From assembly GCF_032362555.1 (NCBI RefSeq), contig NC_083524.1, positions 1,412,001-1,476,000 of the forward strand: a stretch of 64,000 nucleotides of DNA, read 5' to 3'. This DNA comes from Amyelois transitella (lineage: Eukaryota; Arthropoda; Insecta; Lepidoptera; Pyralidae). The notes under the pieces were generated by a model, which was given only the letters and a program-made list of their open reading frames with translations, searched no databases and was not told the DNA's origin. The position numbers were made by a program, and so were the translations under genes. Below are positions 53,600-64,000 of this stretch, one piece after another (positions within the stretch are counted from its first letter, which is position 1; every line of letters starts with the position of its first letter).

Positions 53600-55480
53600 T
53601 AAAAGCAATAGACTTTCTCAACACAATAAAAGCAAAAAAGAAGAGAAATCTTCAAGAATCTTCAATTTTGTCCTCAAATCGAGTTTACAGTTGCACAGAA
53701 AATGCAATTTTAGATGATCGCCAATAAGAATTCAATCAACCACTGACAGCGGACTCGTGAAGGAATAAAAATATACGATTTCCACAAATTATTATTAGGA
53801 CCGAGGCATAAGCGACAGCGGGGTGAAATACTATTGAAATTAAATAATAAAAAAAAAACGGACCAGTCACATATTACACACAAAACGCAGGGAAGTAGCA
53901 GAGCGGAAGACATAGAAATCAGAATAATATAATACAATAGAAATGGTAAATACTGATGAATGTGACGTCACAATATTGTGTCTTCAGAGCCAGTTATCGA
54001 ACCAAAGATGTGATGAAGAGAGAATATAAATACCCACAATAATTATTCTGTATATACACTCGGGTAGCATTTATATAAATCTTTATCTGAAAACCGTCTT
54101 TCCAACATTTCAAACAGGAACAAAATCCGTCCACAAGATTCAGAAAACAGTTTTCGACTTTCGTCGTATGAAGGAATGCCAAGCTTATTAAATCTATAAA
54201 TTAATTTCTTGGATTCATAGGTTTATAAGATAGAAAAAAGCAGCGTCGGTTTGTCGTCGCAATGTTTATTTCAGAAATGCAGGGTATAAAAACAGTACTT
54301 ATCGATAAATTCATAACAATGCCATCTAGTGTAAATCGGCGGAACTACAACGTGGTCAATAAATATCGTTGCTTGCCACTCCTAATAAGTTATGAGAAAT
54401 CGGTTAGATTGCGCTGTCGATAGACATCGTACGCAGATTTGAAGCTGTCAAATTAATCTCAGAATTTGAGAAACTTAGGAAAACGTACCGGTGGACTGGA
54501 AGAGATCCCTTCGTGCGATAAGTCCGGCATTACAAGTGATTTATCTATATTCTATTCGATCATTAAATAACCTATGAAACTATCAAATTTTTATACCAGC
54601 AAAAGATGAAACACACATATGGCATGTATATGTGTAAACTATCAAATAAATTCTCTTATGACTTAAACCAAACAAGAGAATTAAAGAATTCGAATGACTA
54701 CCTTCAGTCAAATCTAATTCGCGGGATCATTCCAAATCCTTATAGAAATGAAATGTAGATATTCTCTCCGACGGGTAATTGAACGATTCTTATCAAAATA
54801 ATATTCTGTGATATTGGAGGGCTATATTCCAATAAACCAAGTTTTAGAATCGCTTTAAAACTTCCGATTTTAATATTCCCTTGGTTATTTTTGTTACTTT
54901 CCTCTTCTTATAAATCAGTTAGGGATCCATTTTAGGTTACTGGGATTTGTTCAGTATTAAAAGTGTAAAGGTATTGAGAGAAATATAGGCATGTATTTTT
55001 TTGCGTAGGCCTACGCCAAAAAGATGACCTTTACCTTATTTAGATTAATTAATATTAATTGATTTATTAGTATGTATATATAAATGTAGTTTATTATTGT
55101 CATTCATTTTATTGTGCTGTGTAGTTCCCGGCACCAACAAATTAACTTATTTCTAGACAAATTTCTTCCAGTTTTTTTTTCAAGATTGATATTTAAGATT
55201 TTAACCTCTCGTTTATGAGCGAAATAATTTAACCACTCACCCACCGACCCTCCCTTAGCAAAAAATAAAAGTATTCTCTTAAATTCCTTAGGAAGGTACC
55301 AATCTCCGAAGATCGGCTTACAAGTCGGAAATAAAGAAATTGTCCTACTTTTATAGGTTACATAAACAGTTTTCAATATAACTTTCGCAGTATACTGTGA
55401 CAAGTTTGTCTGTTTGGTGTACGATCTGAGTATAAACTCAGATCCTAAGGACAATAGGCACAGATGTTAGACAAAATGAC
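53600..55480. other. intergenic, no gene or repeat confidently recognised
   Basis: About 1.9 kb of AT-rich DNA. An open frame on the - strand at 55104-55454 (116 codons) has no family signal and ends in a family A head scrap (TGTGTAGTTCCCGGCACC at 55119). Candidate single-copy spacer. Confidence 0.4.
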
Positions 55481-55484
55481 TTTT

Positions 55485-55832
55485 TTTTGCCAGAGGTTAG
55501 GCAGAGACTACATCTTACCACGTGCCATGATTTTTGCATAAAAGACCTATTTTTCTTCATCTACATCAATCTTTTCATGCAAGCTCGTCGAATTAGGGTA
55601 CTCTTGACCTGACCTTTCACCAAGACGTCCCCGATTTGATCAAGATACGTTTGTCCAGAAAAGGTACGTAAAAGGTAAAAAAGGGATTTTCATACCTCTT
55701 CTGCCACACCTTATGTGGCAGAGACAACATCTTTCCACATGCCACGATCCCTGCACACTTCTATCGCTTCATCCACATTCATAACTCTCTTCATGCAAGC
55801 TCGTCGGTTTTAGGTCAACTCTTGACCTGAAA
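55485..55832 (-). mobile_element. two YADD-type LINE 3' fragments
   Basis: 55495-55660 and 55725-55832, both diverged (CATGATTTTTGCATA; CACGATCCCTGCACACTTC). The second meets a Helitron end at TTGACCTGA. Confidence 0.7.
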
Positions 55833-55835
55833 ATT

Positions 55836-55906
55836 ATTCATCCTTGAGGGTTTCAATGATGTCCAAAATAACTATTCCACGCGGACGAAATCGCAGGCAC
55901 AGCTAG
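55836..55906 (+). mobile_element. Helitron-like 3' end
   Basis: ATTATTCATCCTTGAGGGTT ... GCGGACGAAATCGCAGGCAC then AGCTAG; same subfamily as 36205-36453. Confidence 0.7.
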
Positions 55907-55909
55907 TTA

Positions 55910-56280
55910 AATGCATAAAGCAATATTTTTTATTGTTCAAGTTAAATTTCTTGTTACATCACGTAAGTATAGCATGTTCCCTTAAGTTAAACTTTTATTA
56001 AAATTGGCTCAATAACTGAAGCTTTCTTTCCAAGTTTGTCGTATTATCGGACCAACTTTGAGGCCGAATTTAAAAAATGAAGTTTATTATGTAACGGAGT
56101 TGGACCGATTCTCTTAAGATGAAAAGAAAACATCATCTAAAAACCTGAATATGGTGGATTAAAATCCGATATTTATATATGATGATCCAAGCTGGGTTTC
56201 ACTTTCTGTATGTATATCTGCCTTTTATGTTTTCACAGTAAAACCGCTGGACCGATTACAATGACATTGTGCATGGATCT
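55910..56280. other. intergenic, nothing recognised
   Basis: Bases 56216-56275 (TATATCTGCCTTTTATG, AAACCGCTGGACCGATTAC) look like a weak Helitron scrap. Confidence 0.35.
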
Positions 56281-56282
56281 AA

Positions 56283-56530
56283 ATTGCCGTGTGGTTCCCG
56301 GCACCAATAAAAGAATAGGACCACTTCATCTCGTTCCCATGGATGTCGTAAAAGACGACTAAGGGATAGGCTAATTGGGATTATTCTTTTAGGCGACGGG
56401 CTAGCAAGCTGTCACTATTTGATTCTTAATTCTATCAATTGGCTATACAGCTGAACGTGGCTTATCAGTCTTTTCAAGACTGTTGGCTCTGTCTACTCCG
56501 TAAGTGATTATATGTATGTATATATGTACC
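56283..56530 (+). repeat. family A SINE-like repeat, full length
   Basis: GCCGTGTGGTTCCCGGCACC to GTGATTATATGTATGTATAT. Confidence 0.88.
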
Positions 56531-56699
56531 TTGAAGACTCTGGAGTGCCTTACCCGACGAATATCCAACAGACAAACAAATTTTCAGGAAAAAGTACATT
56601 CCTTTCTAATCAGAAAGCAAATGGCGGAATGATTCATCATTTCTTACTTCATGTGAATAATATTTAGGTATATTTATCTACATTATATTCTTAATTATA

Positions 56700-57095
56700 C
56701 ACCGCGGTCATATTTCAATGACTATTTTCGAAGTTATTTTGAAAAACATTATTTTGAATTACATAATATATACATTATTTTGAATTACGTACATTATTTT
56801 GGATACTAACCAATGCTCTTACGGTGAGGGAAAACATTTTGACGCCCTCTGTGGCGCAGCGGTAGTACGCTTGTCTGTTACACCGGAGGTCCCGGGTTCG
56901 AATCCCGGCCGGGGAGTGATGAGAAAAAAACTTTTTCTGATGTGTTGTGAACTGGATGTGTAACTTTGTGATCCAATACGAGTTAGGTTCTCCTGCAAAT
57001 GTAGCGGAGGTCAGACGGGAGTCACTAAAAATCTGTCTCACCCACTCCTCTCCAGAGTGGTGAGGATGCAACCGGGACTAAAGGAGGAAGAGATC
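56700..57095 (+). repeat. SINE B body / tRNA-headed SINE composite
   Basis: 56710-56830 is SINE B body (AATGACTATTTTCGAAG, CTCTTACGGTGAGGGAAAAC). At 56842 a new tRNA-like head begins (TGGCGCAGCGGTAGTACGC; GGGTTCGAATCCCGGCCGGG), followed by SINE B 3' body (GGTCAGACGGGAGTCAC). Confidence 0.8.
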
Positions 57096-57234
57096 TTTAT
57101 TCTTATTTTTGTATGTCTATTTATAAAACTTTTGTATATTTTTCACTTTTAACTTGACACCGGTTCATTCATCATCTGTTTGCTATTTTCTTAAGGCTAA
57201 CTACTAGAGAATGCTATTAGCATTACATATATAA

Positions 57235-57490
57235 ATATACATACCATCACGTTTATACTTATCCCTTGCGGGGTAGACAGAGCCAATAGTTTTAAAAAGA
57301 CTGAAAGGTCACGTTCAGCTGAATGGTTTCGTAATGTTATTGAGATTGAAATAGTGACAGGTTGCTAGCCCATCGCCTAAAAGAGGAATCCCAAGTTTAT
57401 AAGCCTTTCTCTTAGTCACCGTTTACGACATCCATCGGGAAGAGATAGATCAGATCCTATTCTTATTTCTATTGTTGCCACACGACATCA
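57235..57490 (-). repeat. family A SINE-like repeat, full length, diverged head
   Basis: ATACCATCACGTTTATAC to ATTGTTGCCACACGACA. Confidence 0.8.
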
Positions 57491-57707
57491 TTAGCATTAA
57501 ACCCACTTATTGTATCTTTGAGATTGACAAGAATTGCTGATTTAACAGAATTGGTATCTACAGCTCTCAAGAAATGCTCAGACTACTGACGGCGGATTTC
57601 ATCTCTGATTTTTATTAACTTTTCCCGTTTCTCAGGTGAGTCGAAGGATCGCCGCTATTACAGACTCAATATTACGATTTAATATTGATTCTGTTCCTAG
57701 ATATATT

Positions 57708-57970
57708 GGTTTGTGCCGTGTGGTTCCCGGCACCAATACAAAAAAGAATAGCTCCATCTATTCCCAATGGATGTCGTAAAAGGCGACTAAGGGACAGGCT
57801 TACAAACTTGGGTTTATTTTTTTTAGGCGATGGGCTAGCAACCTGTCACTATTTGAATCTCAATTCTATCATTAAGCCAAATAGCTGAACGTGGCCATTC
57901 AGTCTTTTCAAGACTGTTGGCTCTGTCTACCCCGCAAGGGATATAGACGTGACCATAAGTATGTATGTAT
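57708..57970 (+). repeat. family A SINE-like repeat, full length
   Basis: Near-consensus, GTGCCGTGTGGTTCCCGGCA to GACCATAAGTATGTATGTAT. Confidence 0.9.
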
Positions 57971-57979
57971 ATATTAGTT

Positions 57980-58480
57980 TCTAGAGTGTCGGTGGTCGAA
58001 ACGGTAAGGTGCCTGGTCAAATTGTGGTCAGAAGGCGTGCACTTTATCGTGGTCACTTTACCAAGGTCACTCCCCGACGGGGGATGGATTGCCCCGTATA
58101 TATTTATTTATTAAAAAAAATAAAATGGCGGCCAGTAATTTACTGGTCGCCCATTACAGCAAGATTCCCGGCACAGAAGCGCCGGCCAGCCAGAGGGCAT
58201 CGTGGTGAAATGCCTGCGATGCCATGATGCCCTCAAAATGGCAAGAAGGGCGAATTTCTTCTCATGGGTCTACTGGAAGAGATTTCTTCTGAAATAAGTA
58301 GCACCTTTGTACTCGAATTATTGTAATAAATGCTCCTGTATGTAATTTTGTGTACATAAATAAATAAGGGCGCATGGAGGGGTTTTAGTGGGTAGGCTGG
58401 TACATTAGGTGCCAGGAGTCCCACACTCTCCAGGGTGAAGACCCGGGGGTTGTCCGTAAAAAGGATTTTACCTTCGATAA
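57980..58480. other. unassigned repeat-like sequence with a tRNA-like start
   Basis: GAGTGTCGGTGGTCGAAACGGTAAGG at the left resembles the SINE B head. It continues into an unrelated GC-richer part with hairpin-prone CCCGGCACAGAAGCGCCGG at 58169. Perhaps a LINE 3' UTR; not identified. Confidence 0.35.
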
Positions 58481-58485
58481 CAAAC

Positions 58486-58762
58486 ACGTGCCGTGTGGTT
58501 CCCGGCACGAATACAAAAAAGAATAGGACCACTCCATCTCTTCCCCATGGATGTCGTAAAAGGCGACTAAGGGATAGGCTTACAAACTTGGGATTCTTCT
58601 TTAGGCGATGGGCTAGCAACCTGTCACTATTTGAATCTCAATTCTATCATTAAACCAAATAGCTGAACGTGGCCATTCAGTCTTTTCAAGATTGTTGGCT
58701 CTGTCTACCCCGCAAGGGATATAGACGTGACTATATGTATGTATGTATGTATGTATAACAAA
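58486..58762 (+). repeat. family A SINE-like repeat, full length, near consensus
   Basis: One of the best-preserved copies, GTGCCGTGTGGTTCCCGGCA to four or more TATG units. Confidence 0.92.
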
Positions 58763-58764
58763 CA

Positions 58765-59052
58765 AAAAGGTTCCTGGTTCAAACGCGTGTTACGCAGAAA
58801 GGCACAGGTTCAAATCCCAGCTCGGCCGTGAACCAATGACTATTTTCGAAGTTATGTACATTAGTTTGAAAACTAATCGATGCTCTTACGGTGTGGGAAA
58901 ACATCGTGAGGAAACCTGCACATTCAAGCAACTGGATGTGTAACCCGTTTGCAAGGGAAAGTAACCCGTATTTGGATCATATGGATGCAAATACGGTTTA
59001 CTTTCCCTCCGCAGGTCAGACGGGAGTCGCTTCGTGTAAACACCTGTATATA
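58765..59052 (+). repeat. SINE B, near full length
   Basis: Head with CACAGGTTCAAATCCCAG box B; body AATGACTATTTTCGAAG, GCAACTGGATGTGTAACC, CAGACGGGAGTCGCTTCG. A ~45-bp inverted palindromic insert (GGGAAAGTAACCCGTATTTG near 58955 and its inverse near 58990) sits in the body. The mariner starts at its 3' end. Confidence 0.8.
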
Positions 59053-59055
59053 CTA

Positions 59056-60373
59056 CTCTGTCAAGAAAGTAGCGGGAAAAGATCAATAATACACAAACTG
59101 TTTGTTATTCATCCAAATTTATTTTATCACCTTCAAAATATGCTCCTTTAGAAACGATACACTTACGCCAACAAATAATCCAATCATCAAAACATTTTTT
59201 AAACGCTGTTTCCGGAATTGAGGTCAGTTCTCGCCGCGAATTCTCTTTTATGTCTTCTACCGATTGAAAACGGGTGCCACGAAGTGGTAATTTGAGTTTA
59301 GGAAAAAGAAAAAAGTCGGCTGGAGCCATATCTGGTGAATATGGTGGTTGCTCGATGGTATTTGTTGAGTGTTTGGTTAAAAATTCGTTCACAATGATGG
59401 CCTTGTGCGAAGGTGCATTATCATGGTGCAAAATCCAAGAATTTTCTTTCCACAAATCTGGCCTTTTTCGTCGGATTTGCTCTCTTAAACGCCGCATAAC
59501 ACTCAAATAATATTCCTTATTTACCGTTTGACCTTCCGGCAAGAATTCCGAGTGCACAACACCGCGATAGTCAAAGAAAACAGTCAACATGACTTTGACT
59601 TTTGAACGACTTTGGCGTGGTTTTTTCGGTTTCGGTTCAGTTGGAAGGCGCCACTCCGAAGCTTGTTGACTAGTTTGCATGTCAAACTCGTAAACCCACG
59701 TCTCGTCACCAGTAACAATGCGTTTCATGAATGTTGGGTCGGAATTGACTCGTTCTAGCATGTCCTCAGCGACTCTCATGCGATTGAGTTTTTGAAAAAA
59801 ATTCAGGTCTTTTGGGACTAGCCGAGCGGCAACATGTTTCATACCCAAATTATTAGTTAAAATGGTACGGATCGACTCGTGAGATACAGAAAGTTCGGTG
59901 GCTATCTCTCTCAAAGTTGAATGAGGATTTTCAGTCACTATTTCCTTCACTTTTGCGATGTTAACTTCAGTTGCAGACGTTGATGGCCTACCAGAGCGAG
60001 GCAAATCTTCCATCACATCTCGACCGCTTTTGAACGCTTTGTACCACTCATAAGCACGAGTTTTTGATAAAGTCGATTCACCGTAAGCCTTCTGTAACAT
60101 TTTCAGTGACTCCGAATACGATATTCCATTGGCAATGCAAAATTTAAGACAAACTCTTTGTTCGATGTTTTTATCCATTATGAAATTAGCAATACACACT
60201 AGATATGATATAACTAAAAATAGCACTGTATTTAATGTAAACAACAGATGCAACTCAAACTCCGCGCCAAAATGGAAAACAGTTGTGCCAATCTAACAAC
60301 AACAAAAAAAACAAAAATTTGAATTTGGAACCATAAATAAATAATCCATTCCCGATACTTTTCTGACTGAATG
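59056..60373 (-). mobile_element. mariner (DD34D) transposon, complete
   Basis: About 1.32 kb flanked by TA (59054-59055; 60374-60375). Imperfect terminal repeats, CTCTGTCAAGAAAGTAGCGG at the left and the inverse TTCAGTCAGAAAAGTATCGG at the right. It sits at the boundary of SINE B (left) and a Helitron-like sequence (right). Confidence 0.9.
59105..60178 (-). CDS. mariner transposase (DD34D), intact
   Basis: 357 aa from MDKNIEQRVCLKF. An in-frame ATG 75 bp upstream (60253) would add a hydrophobic stretch and lies in the 5' UTR, so 60178 is preferred on family length. N-terminal helix-turn-helix DNA-binding domains (WYKAFKSGRDVMEDLPRSGR; STLREIATELSVSHESIRT). Catalytic D in VTGDETWVYE, D in LHHDNAPSHK, and a third D in MAPADFFLFP, 34 residues after the second. 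It cuts and pastes at TA. No stops or frameshifts, so possibly active. Confidence 0.93.
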   Translation of the reverse strand: MDKNIEQRVCLKFCIANGISYSESLKMLQKAYGESTLSKTRAYEWYKAFKSGRDVMEDLPRSGRPSTSATEVNIAKVKEIVTENPHSTLREIATELSVSHESIRTILTNNLGMKHVAARLVPKDLNFFQKLNRMRVAEDMLERVNSDPTFMKRIVTGDETWVYEFDMQTSQQASEWRLPTEPKPKKPRQSRSKVKVMLTVFFDYRGVVHSEFLPEGQTVNKEYYLSVMRRLREQIRRKRPDLWKENSWILHHDNAPSHKAIIVNEFLTKHSTNTIEQPPYSPDMAPADFFLFPKLKLPLRGTRFQSVEDIKENSRRELTSIPETAFKKCFDDWIICWRKCIVSKGAYFEGDKINLDE

Positions 60374-61121
60374 TATTAATAAGACCCTGGAGAAGGATAT
60401 AGGGTACCCGTCATCCCGTTAAAAACTATAGTTGCTTTGATATTTGCGAAAAACCTGTATTCCTTGTAAGTGGCGCTAAATTTATCGCTTTTTGCAACTA
60501 AGTGGTAACTCTTGTGGTGGTAACTCTCAAAGTTGAATAAGGATTTTCAGTCACTATTTCCTTCATTTTTGCGATGTTAACTTCAGTTGCAGACGTTGAT
60601 GGCCTACCAGAGCGAGGCAAATCTTCCATCACATCTCGACCGCTTTTGAACGCTTTGTACCACTCATAAGCACGAGTTTTTGATAAAGTCGATTCACCGT
60701 AAGCCTTCTGTAACATTTTCAGTGACTCCGAATACGATATTCCATTGGCAATGCAAAATTTAAGACAAACTCTTTGTTCGATGTTTTTATCCATTATGAA
60801 ATTAGCAATACACACTAGATATGATATAACTAAAAATAGCACTGTATTTAATGTAAACAACAGATGCAACTCAAACTCCGCGCCAAAATGGAAAACAGTT
60901 GTGCCAATCTAACAACAACAAAAAAAACAAAAATTTGAATTTGGAACCATAAATAAATAATCCATTCCCGATACTTTTCTGACTGAATGTATTAATAAGA
61001 CCCTGGAGAAGGATATAGGGTACCCGTCATCCCGTTAAAAACTATAGTTGCTTTGATATTTGCGAAAAACCTGTATTCCTTGTAAGTGGCGCTAAATTTA
61101 TCGCTTTTTGCAACTAAGTGG
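59908..61121. repeat. tandem duplication of mariner 5' end plus flank (offset 616 bp)
   Basis: 59908-60505 is repeated almost exactly at 60524-61121. The 18-bp junction (60506-60523) is made of GTGGTAACTC-like words from the flanking edges. The second copy carries a truncated transposase start (60498-60869) that ends in junction sequence. Confidence 0.9.
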
Positions 61122-61203
61122 CGTTTTGTAGGTGATGCTTATTTCTTCGTATTTTTGTCGGTGGCGCTAAATCTACGCGGGCGAACCTGCGGGCAAAAGC
61201 TAG
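61122..61203 (+). mobile_element. Helitron-like 3' end
   Basis: GGTGGCGCTAAATCTACGCG, GAACCTGCGGGCAAAAGC then TAG at 61200-61203. Bases 60376-60505 and 60992-61121 look like the interior of the same Helitron, into which the mariner jumped. Confidence 0.7.
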
Positions 61204-61414
61204 TTACAACATACATATATTTAAAGTTTCAACGTGCAAATATCAATTTGCATAATATACTTATGTAAGTACCGGAAATTCCTCGCCTCAGTGATAATAA
61301 AATTAGTTTAAGAATTATATTGTCTTTGCTTCATATTATGTATATTCGCGTGTACGGAAAATATTAACATTATGTAAATTAATTAAGTTGTATGTTTAAG
61401 ATTTCATGCTTGTT

Positions 61415-61692
61415 TTGTACATACATACCTATGGTGACGTCTATATCCCTTGCGGGGTAGACAGAGCCAACTGCCTTGAAAAGACTGAATGGCCACGTTC
61501 AGCTATTTGGCTTAATGATAGAATTGAGATTTAAATAGTGACAGGTTGCTAACCCATCGCCTAAAAAAGAATCCCAAGTTTGTAAGCCTATACCTTAGTC
61601 GCCTTTTACGACATACATGGGAAATAGATGGAGCGGTCCTATGCTTTTTTATATTGGTGCCGGGAACCACACGGCACCCGGGAACCACATGG
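61415..61692 (-). repeat. family A SINE-like repeat, full length, with doubled head end
   Basis: ACATACATACCTATGGTGAC to GGGAACCACACGGCACCC, followed by GGGAACCACATGGCAC. Confidence 0.88.
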
Positions 61693-61694
61693 CA

Positions 61695-62150
61695 CTTGTA
61701 ACGGCTTGTTTTGTAGCTAGGATAAACAGTGTGGGACAGTTATTTCTTTTCTCGCATAGATTGTAAAAGTTAAAACAAGTAGGCATAAAGACTAGAATAG
61801 AACAGATTTGTGGCGGCATCTCAAAAGTCACACGTCATCTGTCAATTATAGTGTGACGACGCGCTCAACCAATAGCAGCGAAGAACGTCACACGACATCA
61901 GCCAATCACTGCGCGTATGATGAATCGCGAATACATAGTTCAGTCCGACTCAAAGTATACCTAACCTAATATCATAGCCTTAACGGGTTTCTGGTAATTT
62001 TCCTTAACCAGCGACCTGTCCCGGCTTAGAAAAGGTAGCATTTATAAATAAAACCTTCCACAGACAACCGTCTTTTTAACATTTCAAACATGTACACAAT
62101 TCGTCCACAACTTACCGAGATTAGCGCAAACATACAGTCAGAGAAGTCAG
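61695..62150. other. intergenic, nothing recognised
   Basis: Contains paired GTCACACGTCATCTGTCAAT / CGTCACACGACATCAGCCAAT words near 61830-61905. No gene seen. Confidence 0.35.
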
Positions 62151-62154
62151 AGTT

Positions 62155-62352
62155 GACGGCCTCTGTGGCGCAGCGGTAGTACGCTTGTCTGTGACACCAG
62201 AGGTCCTGGGTTCGAATCCCGGCCAGGGCATGATGAGAAAAGAACTTTTTCTGATTGGCATGGGTCTTGGATGTTTATCTATATAAGTATTTATTATTTA
62301 TTATAAAAATATAGTATCGTCGTAAAAAAAGAAAAAAAAAAAAAAAAAAAAA
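62155..62352 (+). repeat. tRNA-derived SINE, 3'-truncated, followed by A-run
   Basis: tRNA-like head TGTGGCGCAGCGGTAGTACG and GGGTTCGAATCCCGGCCAGG; body ends at ATATAGTATCGTCG, then an A-rich run to 62352. Confidence 0.85.
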
Positions 62353-62474
62353 TTGCAGTGATAGTGACTATTTGTCATTTAGAGAATTCTATATCCTTTT
62401 TGGATCAGACATTTTGTTATCTATTGTGTACGTATTAGTTGTTAGACTACATTTAAAACACGTTTCTCTTGGAT

Positions 62475-62697
62475 TACATACATACATATAGTCACGTCTG
62501 CATCCTTTGCGGAGTGGAAAGAACCAACAGTCTTGAAAAGACTGAAAGCCACGTTCGTCTGTATAACTTTATGATGGAATTGAGAGCCGAATAGTGACAT
62601 GTTGCTACGTTTATTAGCCTAAGACGCCTTTTACGATGTCGTGAAAGACATGGAGTGGTTATTATTCTAAAGGGCTGAAAACCGCACGGCTTCCTGT
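62475..62697 (-). repeat. family A, diverged
   Basis: ACATACATATAGTCACGTCT to GAAAACCGCACGGC, with internal loss. Confidence 0.75.
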
Positions 62698-62699
62698 GG

Positions 62700-63065
62700 T
62701 GGTAATTATTTCTAGCAATAACATGAATCTTAACATTTCCACAGTAATTTACGTCTCAATCTAGACTTAAGATTTAACACCCGGAAAATGTTCCTTGCAA
62801 TCTAGCTGGAAACTGGGTGAAATGCATTCCGAATAGCTACGTAGAAGACTCTTGAAACGCCTTCAAATGAGAAATTTTAATGAATTCTGGCCATCTTTGG
62901 CGGGAGATAAATTGACTAGATGTGATTTAAAAATTGTTTAAGAGTTTGCGACAAAACGGAACGTACCGTTTCGTTCTATTATAAGATATCATTTACATAA
63001 ATTTATCTAATGATACTCCATAATAAGACCACTCAAGACTAAAAAATACGTTTTTTGTATGTTGA
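62700..63065. other. intergenic, nothing recognised
   Basis: AT-rich; no gene or family found. Confidence 0.4.
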
Positions 63066-63067
63066 CA

Positions 63068-63325
63068 GTTCCGTGTAGATTCCGGCACCAATAAAAAAAA
63101 TGAATAGGACCGCTCCGTCTCATTCCCATGGATGTCGTAAAAGGCAACTAAGGGATAGTAAGCCTATCCCTTAGTAAACTTGGGATTCCTCTTTTAGGCG
63201 ATGGACTAGCAACCTGCCACTATCAATTCTATCATTAAGCTTAAAAGCTGAACGTGGCCTGTCAGTCTTTCAAGACTGCTTGCTCTATCTACCCCGATAT
63301 AGTCATAATATGTTTGTTGTATAGG
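63068..63325 (+). repeat. family A, with a small internal inverted duplication
   Basis: The CTAAGGGATAG segment is followed by its inverse (CTATCCCTTAG) at 63150-63175; otherwise collinear. Confidence 0.8.
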
Positions 63326-63364
63326 AATTACTTATTACTTAATTTTTATTTATTTTTTTTAATT

Positions 63365-63550
63365 GAAAGTTTATTTATTTAAAACTTTATTGCACAAAAA
63401 ACAATATACAAAAGGCGGACTTAATGCCGTTTGGCATTCTCTACCAGTCTACCAGCTGACCAAACAGAAAAAAACTTTAAATTGGAGGTGCGATAAAGTG
63501 CACATGCTAACTGAAAAATACATACATTAGGTAGAAAACAAAAGTTAAAT
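63365..63550 (-). repeat. dispersed LINE-tail-like repeat, second copy
   Basis: Same as 10700-10870, with ~90% matching words. Confidence 0.65.
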
Positions 63551-63642
63551 ACAACTTTATATTCGGTGAAATTTTATTATTGTTTTTACCTTTAAGGTAT
63601 GGAAATGAAAAGGCCGATCTTAGGTCAAATCAGTCTTCTGCG

Positions 63643-63890
63643 GCTGACGGCCTCTGTGTGCGCAGCGGTAGTACGCTTGTCTGTGACACCGGAGATCCCG
63701 AGTTCGAATCCCGGTCAGGGCATGATGAGAAAAGATCTTTTTCTTATTGGCCTGGGTCTTGGATGTTTATCTATATAAGTATTTATTATAAAATATAGTA
63801 TCGTTGAGTGAGTATCTCGTAACACAAGTCTCGAACTTACATCGAGGCTTACTCAATCTGTGTAATTTGTTCCGTATACATATACACATA
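63643..63890 (+). repeat. tRNA-derived SINE, full length
   Basis: GCCTCTGTGTGCGCAGCGGT head with one extra base in box A; box B GAGTTCGAATCCCGG; full body to CAATCTGTGTAATTTGTTCC. The best reference copy for this SINE. Confidence 0.88.
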
Positions 63891-64000
63891 CATACGAGTA
63901 CATATACAATTCTGCCGTAGCAAAGCACGCGGGACGTCGTTTTCATCGCGAGAAAAACTATCGCTGTCCCGTTTTACGTCACAATAAAAAGCGAAACACC

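Noticed and set aside
56842-56925. Possible functional tRNA gene (boxes A and B, also at 62158, 63645, and inverted at 13610 and 49643)
   Set aside because: The same tRNA-like head is always followed by a SINE body and recurs many times; anticodon-stem pairing is poor and box A varies.
60178-60253. Longer mariner transposase from the upstream ATG
   Set aside because: It adds a hydrophobic 25-residue leader absent from the family; the length fits the downstream ATG.
60498-60869. Second mariner transposase gene
   Set aside because: It is the truncated end of a tandem duplication and has no catalytic domain.

Overview
The window looks like AT-rich nuclear DNA from a moth or butterfly. The evidence is spliceosomal genes with consensus GT/AG junctions, many Helitron-like elements of the lepidopteran Lep1 type (5' TC, 3' CTAG, insertion between A and T), tRNA-derived SINEs, CR1-type and YADD-type LINEs, and Tc1/mariner transposons. 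No prokaryotic, viral or CRISPR features are seen. The exact species cannot be fixed from sequence alone.

Host genes. Four paralogous M14 (carboxypeptidase A/B-like) genes form a cluster: CPL1 (1862-10683, +), CPL2 (11498-16772, +), CP3 (24097-30148, -) and CP4 (38667-45469, +). Each encodes a signal peptide, a propeptide and a peptidase domain, as in secreted midgut digestive proenzymes. Exon borders can be followed base by base and the phases agree among the four genes. CP3 and CP4 keep every zinc and catalytic residue. CPL1 and CPL2 have both lost the same set (zinc His69 and His196, Tyr248, Glu270 in bovine CPA numbering) but keep the residues that grip a peptide C-terminus (Arg71, Arg127, Asn144, Arg145). 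They look like a pseudoenzyme pair. CPL1 is further broken by a nearly intact 5.4-kb CR1-type retrotransposon inserted in its fourth exon with a 4-bp target duplication.

Mobile DNA fills most of the rest. The most abundant unit is a roughly 260-bp SINE-like repeat ('family A'; head GCCGTGTGGTTCCCGG, tail (TATG)n), with about 45-50 whole or partial copies on both strands. Its last ~40 bp resemble the 3' end of a YADD-type LINE whose longest copy lies at 48262-49410, which suggests a SINE/LINE partnership. Also present are an intact mariner (59056-60373) with a 616-bp-offset tandem duplication of its end, a complete Tc1-like element whose transposase carries a spliceosomal intron (21482-23214), Helitron-like elements including a relic of the RepHel helicase (41146-41457), and a 2.3-kb Helitron-like element with ~300-bp inverted arms around a relic LINE C-terminal domain (51242-53589).

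Stretches where nothing could be recognised are listed as such. Repeat boundaries were read by eye and may be off by several bases; gene exon boundaries were checked for frame and are firmer.
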